NCBI RefSeq assembly: GCF_034259425.1
Contig: NZ_JAXIVU010000010.1
Coordinates: 1-64,000 of the forward strand
DNA length: 64,000 nucleotides
DNA from: Denitrificimonas halotolerans
GTDB taxonomy: Bacteria > Pseudomonadota > Gammaproteobacteria > Pseudomonadales > Pseudomonadaceae
Reading direction: 5' to 3'
Shown here: piece by piece, positions 25,254 to 34,001 of the stretch
Numbering within the stretch: the stretch's first letter is position 1
Layout of the letters: the number at the start of each line of letters is the position of its first letter
Made by a program: the position numbers and the translations under genes
The notes under the pieces: model-generated
Told to the model about the DNA's origin: nothing
Database searches by the model: none
What the model saw: the letters and a program-made list of their open reading frames with translations, nothing else

Positions 25254-27878
25254 ATGAAAAGCGCAGAAATCCGCGAAGCCTTCTTTCGCTTCTTTGAAGA
25301 AAAGGGTCATACCCGCGTAGCCTCCAGTTCATTGATCCCTGCCAATGACCCAACGCTATTATTTACCAATGCGGGCATGAATCAGTTTAAAGACTGCTTC
25401 TTGGGTTTAGAAAAGCGCGCCTATACACGTGCGGTCACGAGTCAGAAGTGTGTGCGCGCAGGTGGTAAGCACAATGACCTGGAAAACGTCGGTTACACTG
25501 CACGCCATCATACCTTTTTTGAAATGCTCGGTAACTTTAGTTTTGGCGATTACTTTAAGCGGGATGCCATTCATTATGCGTGGGAATTTTTAACCTCCGA
25601 GAAGTGGTTGAATCTGCCTAAAGAAAAGTTATGGGTCACTATTTATGAGAGTGATGATGAGGCTCATGATATTTGGGTGAAGGAAGTTGGAGTGCCAGCT
25701 GAGCGTGTCATACGTATTGGTGACAACGGTGGTGCACCTTATGCATCAGATAATTTCTGGGCTATGGGTGATACTGGGCCGTGTGGTCCATGCTCTGAAA
25801 TTTTTTATGATCATGGTGAACATATTTGGGGTGGTTTGCCAGGTTCACCGGAAGAGGATGGTGATCGTTATATCGAAATTTGGAATAACGTTTTCATGCA
25901 GTTTAACCGCACCGCAGATGGTGAAATGCATCCGTTGCCGGCACCAAGTGTCGATACTGGAATGGGGCTAGAACGTATCAGTGCCATTATGCAACACGTG
26001 AATTCTAACTACGATATTGACCTCTTCAAGAGTTTATTGAGCGCAGTCGCGCAGGCGACAGGACATGTTAATGATGATAATCCGTCATTGAAAGTGATCG
26101 CTGATCACATTCGGTCATGTAGTTTTTTAATTGCCGATGGTGTGGTGCCTTCCAATGATGGTCGTGGTTATGTATTACGTCGTATTATTCGTCGTGCTTG
26201 CCGCCATGGTCACAAGCTGGGTGCGCAAGGTAGTTTTTTCTACAAAGTTGTTGCTGCACTGGTTGAGGAAATGGGTGAAGCCTTCCCAGAACTGCAACAC
26301 AATCAAGCACAGATTGAGCGTGTTTTAAAGACTGAAGAAGAGCAGTTCGCTAAAACACTGGAGCAAGGCTTGCGTATTCTAGAGCAAGACTTAGAGGATC
26401 TCGAAGGTACAGTAATTCCGGGGGCGATAGTATTTAAATTATATGATACTTATGGTTTTCCTATGGATTTAACTGCTGATATCGCCCGTGAGCGAGACTT
26501 GACTGTGGACGAAGAAGGCTTTGAACGAGAAATGGAAGCGCAGCGTGAGCGTGCTCGCTCAGCCAGTACTTTTGGTATTGATTACAATGCTTTGGTTAAA
26601 GTCGACAGTGAAACAGAGTTCCTTGGTTATCAAAAACATCAAGCCAATGCCAAAGTACTGATGATTCTGAAAGATGGAGAGCAGGTTGATACGGCTGTAG
26701 AGGGGGAGGCAGTGGTGATCGTTTTGGATCGTACGCCTTTCTATGCTGAGTCCGGTGGTCAGGTGGGTGATTGCGGTTATTTAAGTACCGACAGCTTGCA
26801 TCTTGATGTCACCGATACAACGAAAAGTGGTAGTGCATTTTTGCATCATGGTCGCTTGACCCAAGGTCATGTCAAAGTGGGTGATAGTGTCAGGGCAACA
26901 GTGGATGCGCAAGTACGCCATGCTACTGCTTTAAATCACTCAGCAACGCACATTTTGCATGCAGCTTTACGTGAAGTTTTAGGGGGGCATGTGCAGCAAA
27001 AAGGTTCTTTAGTGGATAGTCAGCGTTTGCGTTTTGATTTTAGCCATTTCGAGGCGCTAACCCCTGAGCAGATTAAGACCTTAGAAGCGCGCGTGAACCT
27101 CGAGATTCGTAATAATACTGAAGTGATGACCGAATTGACTGATATTGAAACTGCGAAAGCTAAAGGTGCCTTAGCGCTCTTTGGTGAAAAGTATGGTGAC
27201 GAGGTGCGTGTATTAAGCATGGCCGATGGCTTTTCGGTAGAGCTTTGTGGTGGCACTCATGCGCAGCGTACCGGCGATATTGGGCTGTTTAAAATCACTA
27301 GTGAGGGTGGGGTTGCGGCGGGTATTCGCCGTATTGAGGCTGTGACGGGAGAAGCAGCATGGAATTGGTTGTCTGGCGCGGAAGAACAGTTAAAACAAGC
27401 TATGAGCCTAGTGAAAGGCACTCGTGAGAATCTTTTAGATAAGTTGCAAGGTTTGCTTGATCAACAGCGCAGTTTAGAAAAAGAAATAGAGCAGCTTAAG
27501 GCTAAAGCAGCTAGTGCAGCAGGCAGTGATTTAGCATCTGCGGCAGTTGAGGTGAATGGTGTTAAGGTTTTGACTGCGAGCTTAGATGGTTTGCAGAATA
27601 AAGAGCTGTTAGCTTTGATTGATCAGTTAAAAAATAAACTTGGTAGCGCTGTAATCTTGTTAGCAGGTGTAAGTAGTGACCGTATTGCATTGGTTGCAGG
27701 TGTGACCAAAGATTTAACAGGGCGATTTAAAGCTGGCGATTTAATGAAGCAAGCGGCAGCTGTTGTCGGCGGCAAAGGCGGTGGGCGTCCGGATATGGCT
27801 CAAGGTAGTGGTGTTGACCTTGATAAGCTTGAGAAAGCGCTGGCTGTTACGGCTGAGTATGTGGCCGGCCAGAGTTAA
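25254..27878 (+). CDS. alaS: Alanyl-tRNA synthetase
   Basis: Charges tRNA-Ala and edits mischarged Ser/Gly. From the ATG at 25254 (MKSAEIREAFF, family start, GGAAGAG upstream) it is 874 aa, the normal size; an in-frame TTG at 25242 is unlikely. Order: class II catalytic core (NAGMNQFKDCFLG; motif 2 region), tRNA-binding domain, editing domain with zinc ligands HSATH (about residue 563) and CGGTH (about 665), and a C-terminal coiled coil plus C-Ala domain ending in GGKGGGRPDMAQGSG. alaS-lysC-csrA is the conserved gamma-proteobacterial order. Confidence 0.97.
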   Translation: MKSAEIREAFFRFFEEKGHTRVASSSLIPANDPTLLFTNAGMNQFKDCFLGLEKRAYTRAVTSQKCVRAGGKHNDLENVGYTARHHTFFEMLGNFSFGDYFKRDAIHYAWEFLTSEKWLNLPKEKLWVTIYESDDEAHDIWVKEVGVPAERVIRIGDNGGAPYASDNFWAMGDTGPCGPCSEIFYDHGEHIWGGLPGSPEEDGDRYIEIWNNVFMQFNRTADGEMHPLPAPSVDTGMGLERISAIMQHVNSNYDIDLFKSLLSAVAQATGHVNDDNPSLKVIADHIRSCSFLIADGVVPSNDGRGYVLRRIIRRACRHGHKLGAQGSFFYKVVAALVEEMGEAFPELQHNQAQIERVLKTEEEQFAKTLEQGLRILEQDLEDLEGTVIPGAIVFKLYDTYGFPMDLTADIARERDLTVDEEGFEREMEAQRERARSASTFGIDYNALVKVDSETEFLGYQKHQANAKVLMILKDGEQVDTAVEGEAVVIVLDRTPFYAESGGQVGDCGYLSTDSLHLDVTDTTKSGSAFLHHGRLTQGHVKVGDSVRATVDAQVRHATALNHSATHILHAALREVLGGHVQQKGSLVDSQRLRFDFSHFEALTPEQIKTLEARVNLEIRNNTEVMTELTDIETAKAKGALALFGEKYGDEVRVLSMADGFSVELCGGTHAQRTGDIGLFKITSEGGVAAGIRRIEAVTGEAAWNWLSGAEEQLKQAMSLVKGTRENLLDKLQGLLDQQRSLEKEIEQLKAKAASAAGSDLASAAVEVNGVKVLTASLDGLQNKELLALIDQLKNKLGSAVILLAGVSSDRIALVAGVTKDLTGRFKAGDLMKQAAAVVGGKGGGRPDMAQGSGVDLDKLEKALAVTAEYVAGQS

Positions 27879-27962
27879 TCAAAGCCTGAAGGCTATGGGT
27901 AAGTTGATCTTGCCTACCTATATGAATGTTTCAACGCTAATAATGATTAAGGCGACAGTTAA

Positions 27963-29192
27963 ATGGCATTGATCGTACAAAAGTTTGGTGGCACTTCGGT
28001 GGGTACGCCGGAGAAGATTCAGCGGGTCGCGGAAAAGATAGCTCAGTTTAGTGCGGCAGGTGACGATGTTGTTGTTGTTGTGTCAGCGATGAGTGGTGAA
28101 ACCAATCGTTTGCTTGCTTTGGCGAAAGAAATTACTACTAAACCTATTGCACGTGAAATGGATGTCATGGTTGCTACAGGTGAGCAAGTAACTATTGCTT
28201 TGCTTGCTATGGCATTAAATAGGATTGGTGTTCCAGCAGTTTCTTTTACTGGTGCGCAAGTGCCTATTTTAACTGATAGTGAGCACGGTAAAGCGCGTAT
28301 TTTAAGCATTAATGAATCCAGTGTGCGGGCACAATTGCAGGCAGGCAAGGTAGTTGTGGTGGCTGGCTTTCAAGGTGTGGATGAAAAGGGTGACATCACG
28401 ACGCTGGGGCGTGGTGGCTCAGATACGACCGCTGTGGCGTTAGCTGCTGCATTGAGGGCCGATGAGTGTCATATCTACACTGATGTGGATGGTGTTTACA
28501 CTACAGATCCTCGTGTTGTGCCGCAAGCACAGCGTTTGGAACGTATTACTTTTGAAGAAATGCTTGAGATGGCCAGTCTTGGCTCAAAAATCCTGCAACT
28601 GCGTTCTGTCGAGTTTGCTGGTAAATACAATGTTCCGCTACGCGTATTGCATAGTTTTCAAGAGGGCCCTGGCACTCTAATTACGACTGATGATGAGGAC
28701 TCTATGGAGCAACCAATTATTTCTGGCATTGCTTTTAACCGTGATGAAGCCAAATTAACCATTCGTGGCGTGCCAGATAGGCCTGGTGTTGCTTTTAAAA
28801 TTTTAGGGCCGATCAGTGCAGCAAATATTGATATTGATATGATTGTGCAGAACGTTGCTCAAGATAATACTACGGACTTTACTTTTACTGTGGGGAATCT
28901 TGACTACGATAAAGCACTCGAAATATTACAAGCAACTGCTAAAGATATTGGTGCCGGTGAAGTTGCAGGAACTACTAGTATTGCCAAGGTGTCTATTGTA
29001 GGCGTTGGCATGCGTTCGCATCCTGGTGTTGCAAGCAGTATGTTTGAAGCCTTGGCTAAAGAGAATATTAATATTCAGATGATTTCCACATCCGAAATTA
29101 AAGTCTCAGTGGTTGTTGAAGAAAAATATGTGGAGCTTGCTGTTCGTGCTTTGCATACAGCTTTTGGGCTGGACGCTTCTAGGAAAGTATAG
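27963..29192 (+). CDS. lysC: Aspartate kinase
   Basis: First step of the aspartate family pathway (Lys, Thr, Met): phosphorylates aspartate. At 409 aa it is the monofunctional form. It opens with the catalytic MALIVQKFGGTSVGT motif, has the RGGSDTTAVALAAAL segment, and ends in two ACT domains (about 265-400), the allosteric Lys/Thr sites. It lies 84 bases after alaS and 189 bases before csrA. Such kinases often make a shorter beta subunit from an internal start; I could not confirm one here. Confidence 0.96.
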   Translation: MALIVQKFGGTSVGTPEKIQRVAEKIAQFSAAGDDVVVVVSAMSGETNRLLALAKEITTKPIAREMDVMVATGEQVTIALLAMALNRIGVPAVSFTGAQVPILTDSEHGKARILSINESSVRAQLQAGKVVVVAGFQGVDEKGDITTLGRGGSDTTAVALAAALRADECHIYTDVDGVYTTDPRVVPQAQRLERITFEEMLEMASLGSKILQLRSVEFAGKYNVPLRVLHSFQEGPGTLITTDDEDSMEQPIISGIAFNRDEAKLTIRGVPDRPGVAFKILGPISAANIDIDMIVQNVAQDNTTDFTFTVGNLDYDKALEILQATAKDIGAGEVAGTTSIAKVSIVGVGMRSHPGVASSMFEALAKENINIQMISTSEIKVSVVVEEKYVELAVRALHTAFGLDASRKV

Positions 29193-29381
29193 CGACAGCT
29201 ATTTCCAGTGATTGTCTATCAGGGACATGTGGTTTGAAAATTGGCAGTATTGTTCTTCTAAAAAAACTTTACTGTCAAAAATTGTTTCTGATCATATGCG
29301 GTCAAGCTTTATAGGTGTAGGCTGTTTGCACTTTACAGGTACAAACTGTAATCCAAAACTACTGAATCAAGGAGATAAATG

Positions 29382-29573
29382 ATGTTGATACTAACGCGTC
29401 GAGTCGGAGAGACGCTCATGGTCGGTGATGATGTAACTGTCACTGTGCTTGGTGTTAAAGGTAACCAAGTGCGTATTGGTGTAAATGCGCCGAAAGAAGT
29501 CGCGGTGCATCGTGAAGAGATTTATCAGCGTATTCAGAAAGAGAAAGAAGAGGCTGGAAATAACGAAAACTGA
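29382..29573 (+). CDS. csrA: Carbon storage/secondary metabolism regulator CsrA (RsmA)
   Basis: RNA-binding post-transcriptional regulator that recognises GGA motifs in mRNA leaders. The 63-aa protein is the normal size with [15 protein letters not shown] and the RNA-contacting [16 protein letters not shown]. Two ATG codons are adjacent (29379 and 29382); the second gives the family start MLILTRR and better spacing from AAGGAG. That ribosome site itself contains GGA, so autoregulation is plausible. A tRNA cluster follows, as in Pseudomonas. Confidence 0.96.
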
Positions 29574-29601
29574 GAAATTTAATCTTTTTTCGTTTTTGCC
29601 C

Positions 29602-29629
29602 TTTACATTTTTTTAAATGTAGGTAATAT
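29602..29629 (+). promoter_or_regulatory. Probable promoter of tRNA-Ser
   Basis: TTTACA (29602-29607), a 16-base spacer and TAATAT (29624-29629), 15 bases before the tRNA-Ser gene. Confidence 0.5.
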
Positions 29630-29644
29630 ACGCTCCGTTGTTAC

Positions 29645-29735
29645 GGAGAGGTGGCCGAGAGGCCGAAGGCGCTCCCCTGCTAAGGGAGTACACCTCAAAA
29701 GGGTGTCGAGGGTTCGAATCCCTCCCTCTCCGCCA
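29645..29735 (+). tRNA. tRNA-Ser(GCU)
   Basis: 91-base type II tRNA with a long variable arm. The acceptor stem GGAGAGG pairs with CCTCTCC, the anticodon loop is CTGCTAA (anticodon GCT), the T loop is GGTTCGAATCC, and CCA is encoded. It reads AGC/AGU serine codons. Confidence 0.97.
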
Positions 29736-29792
29736 TATTGAGTATTGAAGAGCTAAAAATTGCAAAGAGTTTTTAAATAAGTGAAAAACTCC

Positions 29793-29820
29793 TTGATTAT
29801 CAAATAAATAGCTCTATAAT
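29793..29820 (+). promoter_or_regulatory. Promoter of the tRNA-Arg genes
   Basis: TTGATT (29793-29798), a 16-base spacer and a perfect -10 TATAAT (29815-29820), followed by a GC-rich start region and the first tRNA-Arg 12 bases on. Confidence 0.7.
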
Positions 29821-29832
29821 ACGCGCCACAAC

Positions 29833-29909
29833 GGACTCATAGCTCAGCTGGATAGAGTACTCGGCTACGAACCGAGCGGTCGGAGGTTCGAATCCTCCTG
29901 AGTCCGCCA
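29833..29909 (+). tRNA. tRNA-Arg(ACG), first copy
   Basis: 77 bases, cloverleaf complete with GGACTCA/TGAGTCC acceptor stem, anticodon loop CTACGAA (anticodon ACG, wobble A normally made inosine by TadA), TTCGAAT loop and encoded CCA. It is identical in sequence to the copy at 29980. Confidence 0.97.
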
Positions 29910-29979
29910 TATTGGAAAATTTGACAGTGAGTTAAATTTTCTATGGTAAAACCAGTGGTGATCTGGATAAGCACCAAAT

Positions 29980-30056
29980 GGACTCATAGCTCAGCTGGAT
30001 AGAGTACTCGGCTACGAACCGAGCGGTCGGAGGTTCGAATCCTCCTGAGTCCGCCA
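29980..30056 (+). tRNA. tRNA-Arg(ACG), second identical copy
   Basis: 77 bases, same sequence as the tRNA at 29833-29909, 70 bases downstream and with no separate strong promoter, so both are probably one transcript. A terminator follows at once (30063-30092). Confidence 0.97.
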
Positions 30057-30062
30057 TTTTTA

Positions 30063-30092
30063 AAAAACCTGCATTTTTGCAGGTTTTTTTTT
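30063..30092 (+). terminator. Terminator of the tRNA cluster
   Basis: AAACCTGCA, short T-rich loop, TGCAGGTTT and a run of T. Confidence 0.85.
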
Positions 30093-30319
30093 GCCTACTA
30101 TAAAGTTGTCACATTTGAGTCGCTAAGCTCGCAAGTAAGGCCTGAAAGATTCATTGCTGGATGCAAACCAGCACGACAATGTTATTATTGCGCTCTACAA
30201 AACCAGTGCAAAGCTGGCTCTTTATAAATGTCAGTAAAAGCCTTTTACATTAAGCGATCGCTACGCACATTTAAACACACCCCTTGGCTCAGTAGTGAGC
30301 AGGAACGGAGACCTCATTT
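30093..30319 (+). promoter_or_regulatory. Structured leader/promoter region before mgtE
   Basis: 227 bases without a gene. Two stem-loops share similar arms: CATTG-CTGG ... CCAG-cacga-CAATG (30152-30181) and CCAG-tgcaaag-CTGG (30202-30216). The second could alternatively pair with parts of the first, the layout of a switchable leader. Mg2+-controlled leaders are known for mgtE genes in other bacteria, but I cannot establish a known riboswitch class here. Confidence 0.35.
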
Positions 30320-31762
30320 ATGACTGAAGTTGAAGAGAGAAAGCCCCAGGAGCGCCTACAGGAGCGTTTTACTCAGGTTCTTGAGCTCTTGCAACGACAT
30401 CGGCTGATTGAGGAGAGTGTTGCCCGTCAGGGTAGTGAGCAGCAAGAGCGTGTTGATCAGTTGGTGCAGCAACAGCACTTAGCTGAATTGCAGCAAACAT
30501 TATCTGAGCTGCACCCAGCAGATATTGCTTATATCTTAGAGGCGCTACCGCTCGATGACCGTATGACTGTCTGGCAAATGGTTCACTCAGAGAATGACGG
30601 TGAAATTCTTCTAGAGGTTTCGGATGCGGTCCGTGAAACCTTGATCGCTGACATGGATGAGCATGAAATCATAGCTGCAACCAAGGATTTGGATGCGGAT
30701 GAGCTAGCTGACTTAGCGCCAGAGTTGCCTTGGGATGTAGTACAAGGCCTTATGGAAAACCTAGATGCGCAGCAGCGTGAGCGTGTGCGTTCCGCGCTGT
30801 CTTATGAAGATGATCAGGTTGGTGCCATTATGGACTTTGAGATGGTCACTATACGTGAAGATGTCGCCCTTGAGGTTGTTTTGCGTTACTTGCGTCGGTT
30901 AAAAGAACTGCCAGATCAGACCGATAAGCTTTTTGTTGTTGATGTGGCTGGAATCCTAAAAGGTGTACTGCCGATTAAGCGCTTGTTGGTTAACGACCCA
31001 GAGCTTACTGTGCAAGAGGTGATGGCTGATGATCCAGTCACCTTTTATCCTGAAGAAGATGGTTCTTATGCTGCGCAAGCGTTTGAACGTTATGACTTGG
31101 TGTCTGCGCCTGTAATTGAAAAAAGTGGGAAATTGATTGGGCGCTTAACCGTTGATGAAATGGTTGATTTGATTCGTGAAGAGTCAGAAAGTGAAGCATT
31201 AAATCGCGCTGGTTTGCGTGAGGAAGAGGATATTTTTGCATCGGTTTGGAAGTCTTTAAAAAACCGTTGGGCATGGTTGGCGATTAATCTGATAACTGCT
31301 TTTGTTGCATCGCGTGTGATTGGTGTGTTTGAAGGTTCGATCGGGCAATTGGTTGCGCTGGCTGCATTGATGCCTATTGTCGCTGGTATCGGGGGGAACT
31401 CGGGTAACCAAACCATTACTATGATTGTTCGTGCAATGGCCTTGGATCAATTGTCATCGGGCAATACATCGCTCTTATTGCGCAAAGAGTTGGGAGTTGC
31501 TTTTATTAATGGTGTGATTTGGGGCAGTGTCATTGGTGTTGTTGCTTGGTTGTTGTATGAGAATTGGGCGCTAGGCGTTGTGATGACTGCTGCAATGACG
31601 TTAAATTTATTATTAGCAGCTCTTATGGGGGTGTTAATACCTATGACGATGGTTCGTTTAGGGCGAGATCCAGCACTAGGCTCCAGTGTCATGATCACTG
31701 CTGTGACAGATAGCGGAGGTTTCTTTATTTTCCTTGGTTTGGCAACGATGTTTTTACTATAA
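30320..31762 (+). CDS. mgtE: Magnesium transporter MgtE
   Basis: Homodimeric Mg2+ channel gated by cytoplasmic Mg2+. The 480-aa protein has the MgtE N domain (about 55-160; LSELHPADIAYILEALP), a pair of CBS domains (about 165-290) and five membrane helices from about 315 with the pore signature GGNSGNQT and a TAVTDSGGFFIFLGL terminus. The N-terminus is longer than in Thermus MgtE by a charged Glu/Arg/Gln stretch. The ATG at 30320 follows AACGGAGACCTCATTT. In P. aeruginosa mgtE also lies shortly after the csrA-linked tRNAs. Confidence 0.95.
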   Translation: MTEVEERKPQERLQERFTQVLELLQRHRLIEESVARQGSEQQERVDQLVQQQHLAELQQTLSELHPADIAYILEALPLDDRMTVWQMVHSENDGEILLEVSDAVRETLIADMDEHEIIAATKDLDADELADLAPELPWDVVQGLMENLDAQQRERVRSALSYEDDQVGAIMDFEMVTIREDVALEVVLRYLRRLKELPDQTDKLFVVDVAGILKGVLPIKRLLVNDPELTVQEVMADDPVTFYPEEDGSYAAQAFERYDLVSAPVIEKSGKLIGRLTVDEMVDLIREESESEALNRAGLREEEDIFASVWKSLKNRWAWLAINLITAFVASRVIGVFEGSIGQLVALAALMPIVAGIGGNSGNQTITMIVRAMALDQLSSGNTSLLLRKELGVAFINGVIWGSVIGVVAWLLYENWALGVVMTAAMTLNLLLAALMGVLIPMTMVRLGRDPALGSSVMITAVTDSGGFFIFLGLATMFLL

Positions 31763-31943
31763 AAATTCAGTTTAGCTTATGAAAATAAAAAAAATCTAAA
31801 TAAAAATGCTCATTTGTTTGCCAATGGATAGAGATTCACGGTAATGTTTGATGGTTTTGCCGTGAGCTACTAGCTATTGGCTCAAGAGCGGCTTAATGAA
31901 AATTATAATACTTCCCCCCTGATGTTCAGGATTTGGAGCCTAT

Positions 31944-32201
31944 ATGACTTCTCAGCAACTCCTTCTTGAAGGCGTTGAACTCATGCTTTTTGGTATGGGG
32001 CTCGTTTTCACATTTTTGGTTTTATTGATTTTCTGCATCCGTATGATGGCTTTTATTTTGGAGCGCATTGCTCCAGAAGAGAGTCATGGTGCTACAGCTG
32101 TAGCAGCGCCTGTGAAACCAGGTAATGTGCAGCCGATAGATGCAGATACATTGCAAGCCATTCAAATTGCCATTAAACAGCACCGCGCCAGCCGCGGCTG
32201 A
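31944..32201 (+). CDS. oadG: Oxaloacetate decarboxylase gamma subunit
   Basis: Small membrane subunit that holds the Na+-pumping decarboxylase together. It is 85 aa with one N-terminal helix (MLFGMGLVFTFLVLLIFCI, about 13-32) and a hydrophilic tail with Pro/Ala and His, typical of OadG. The assignment rests on this layout and on the position 26 bases before oadA. In the family the C-terminal tail contacts OadA and may bind Zn2+. Confidence 0.88.
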   Translation: MTSQQLLLEGVELMLFGMGLVFTFLVLLIFCIRMMAFILERIAPEESHGATAVAAPVKPGNVQPIDADTLQAIQIAIKQHRASRG

Positions 32202-32227
32202 GTGTACCCATACGGAGTTTTTTCTCA

Positions 32228-33994
32228 ATGACCGCCACAAAGCCACTCGGCATTACTGACGTTGTATTACGTGATGCTCATCAATCCATTTTAGCTACTC
32301 GTGTTCGTTTAGAAGATATGTTGCCCATCGCTGGGAAACTTGACCAAGTTGGTTTTTGGTCAGTTGAGTCATGGGGTGGAGCAACATTTGATTCGTGCAT
32401 TCGCTATTTGGGTGAGGATCCATGGGAGCGTATTCGCGCATTGAAAAAAGCGATGCCCAATACGCGTCAGCAAATGCTTTTACGTGGACAGAACTTATTA
32501 GGCTATCGTCACTATGCTGACGATGTTGTAGATAAGTTCGTTGAGCGCGCAGCACTGAACGGTGTTGATGTGTTCCGCGTTTTTGATGCGATGAATGATC
32601 CGCGTAATATCGATCGCGCCTTAAAAGCTGTGAAAGCTAATGGTAAGCATGCTCAGGGCACGATTTCTTACACTACGAGCCCTGTACATAACATGCAAAT
32701 GTGGGTTGATCTGGCTAAGCAAATTGAAGATTTAGGTGCAGACTCCATTGCGATTAAAGACATGGCGGGTATTTTGACCCCGTATGTTGCTTATGAGCTG
32801 GTGAGTAAGCTCAAAAGTAGTCTGTCTATTCCTGTTCATATGCAGTGCCATGCGACTGCCGGTTTATCATCAGTGTCGATCCTCAAGGCGGTTGAGGCTG
32901 GAATTGATAACGTTGATACTTCAATCTCCTCTCTGTCGATGACCTATGGCCATTCGCCAACCGAGTCTGTTGTGTCCATGTTTCAGGGTACAGAACATGA
33001 CACGGGTTTAGACTTGCTATTGCTTGAAGAGGTGGCTGCTTATTTCCGTGAAGTGCGTAAAAAGTATGCGAAATTTGAAGGTACCTTGAAAGGTGTTGAT
33101 TCACGTATTCTCGTTGCACAAGTGCCTGGTGGTATGTTGACGAATATGGAGAATCAGCTCAAAGAACAAGGGGCTGAAGATAAGTTTGATGAAGTGTTGG
33201 AAGAGATTCCACGTGTACGTGAAGACTTAGGTTTTATTCCGCTGGTTACACCGACTTCACAGATTGTTGGTACACAGGCGGTGATTAACGTTTTAACAGG
33301 CGAGCGCTATAAATCCATTACTAAAGAAACAGCGGGTGTATTAAAAGGTGAGTACGGTGCTGCACCGGCTCCATTTAATGCTGATTTGCAAGCGCGCGTA
33401 CTTGAAGGTGAAGAAGCAATTGTCTGCCGTCCTGCAGATTTATTGGATAATGAAGTTGAAAAGCTTACCAATGAGTTGCTGGAATTAGCGAAAGAGAAAA
33501 ATATTCGCCTAGCTGATGATGTGATTGATGATGTGTTGACTTATGCACTCTTCCCGCAGATCGGTTTGAAATTTTTAGAGAACCGTGACAACCCCGATGC
33601 TTTTGAACCCGTGCCTACTGGTAATGAGATTGTTGGTGGTGCAGTTGGTCCGCAAGCCTATACTGTTGAAGTGAACGGTAAAAGCTATGTGGTGCAGGTC
33701 AATGAGGGTGGGGATATCGAAGGTTTGAAGCCGGTTGGTGAGGCAACTGCTTGTGAGCCAGCTCCTGTTGCTACAGGTGAGGGTGATCCACAAGGTGCGC
33801 CGCTATCAGGGAATATCTTTAAAGTATTGGTGTCGCCGGGTCAGAAGGTGGAAGAGGGCGAGGTTGTTATGATTTTAGAAGCCATGAAAATGGAGACTGA
33901 AATTTGCGCTTTCCGCAGTGGTGTAATTGGTAGTGTCAACGTAAAAGTTGGCGATGCAGTGTCGGTTGGCGATAGCCTGCTGACCATATCTTGA
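32228..33994 (+). CDS. oadA: Oxaloacetate decarboxylase alpha subunit (carboxyltransferase + biotin carrier)
   Basis: Transfers the C4 carboxyl of oxaloacetate to biotin. It is 588 aa. The carboxyltransferase TIM barrel comes first (LGITDVVLRDAHQSILATR; metal-site MQCHATAG near residue 207), then the PYC/OadA conserved domain. The C-terminal biotinyl domain carries the biotin lysine in EAMKMETE (about residue 554), after a short Pro/Ala linker. Pyruvate carboxylase subunit B is similar, but adjacent oadG and oadB point to the Na+ pump rather than PycB. Confidence 0.95.
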   Translation: MTATKPLGITDVVLRDAHQSILATRVRLEDMLPIAGKLDQVGFWSVESWGGATFDSCIRYLGEDPWERIRALKKAMPNTRQQMLLRGQNLLGYRHYADDVVDKFVERAALNGVDVFRVFDAMNDPRNIDRALKAVKANGKHAQGTISYTTSPVHNMQMWVDLAKQIEDLGADSIAIKDMAGILTPYVAYELVSKLKSSLSIPVHMQCHATAGLSSVSILKAVEAGIDNVDTSISSLSMTYGHSPTESVVSMFQGTEHDTGLDLLLLEEVAAYFREVRKKYAKFEGTLKGVDSRILVAQVPGGMLTNMENQLKEQGAEDKFDEVLEEIPRVREDLGFIPLVTPTSQIVGTQAVINVLTGERYKSITKETAGVLKGEYGAAPAPFNADLQARVLEGEEAIVCRPADLLDNEVEKLTNELLELAKEKNIRLADDVIDDVLTYALFPQIGLKFLENRDNPDAFEPVPTGNEIVGGAVGPQAYTVEVNGKSYVVQVNEGGDIEGLKPVGEATACEPAPVATGEGDPQGAPLSGNIFKVLVSPGQKVEEGEVVMILEAMKMETEICAFRSGVIGSVNVKVGDAVSVGDSLLTIS

Positions 33995-34001
33995 GGGCTA
34001 G

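Noticed and set aside
30093..30319. Calling a definite M-box riboswitch before mgtE
   Set aside because: Only short isolated strings resemble it; the conserved core could not be aligned by eye, so it is left as a candidate leader.
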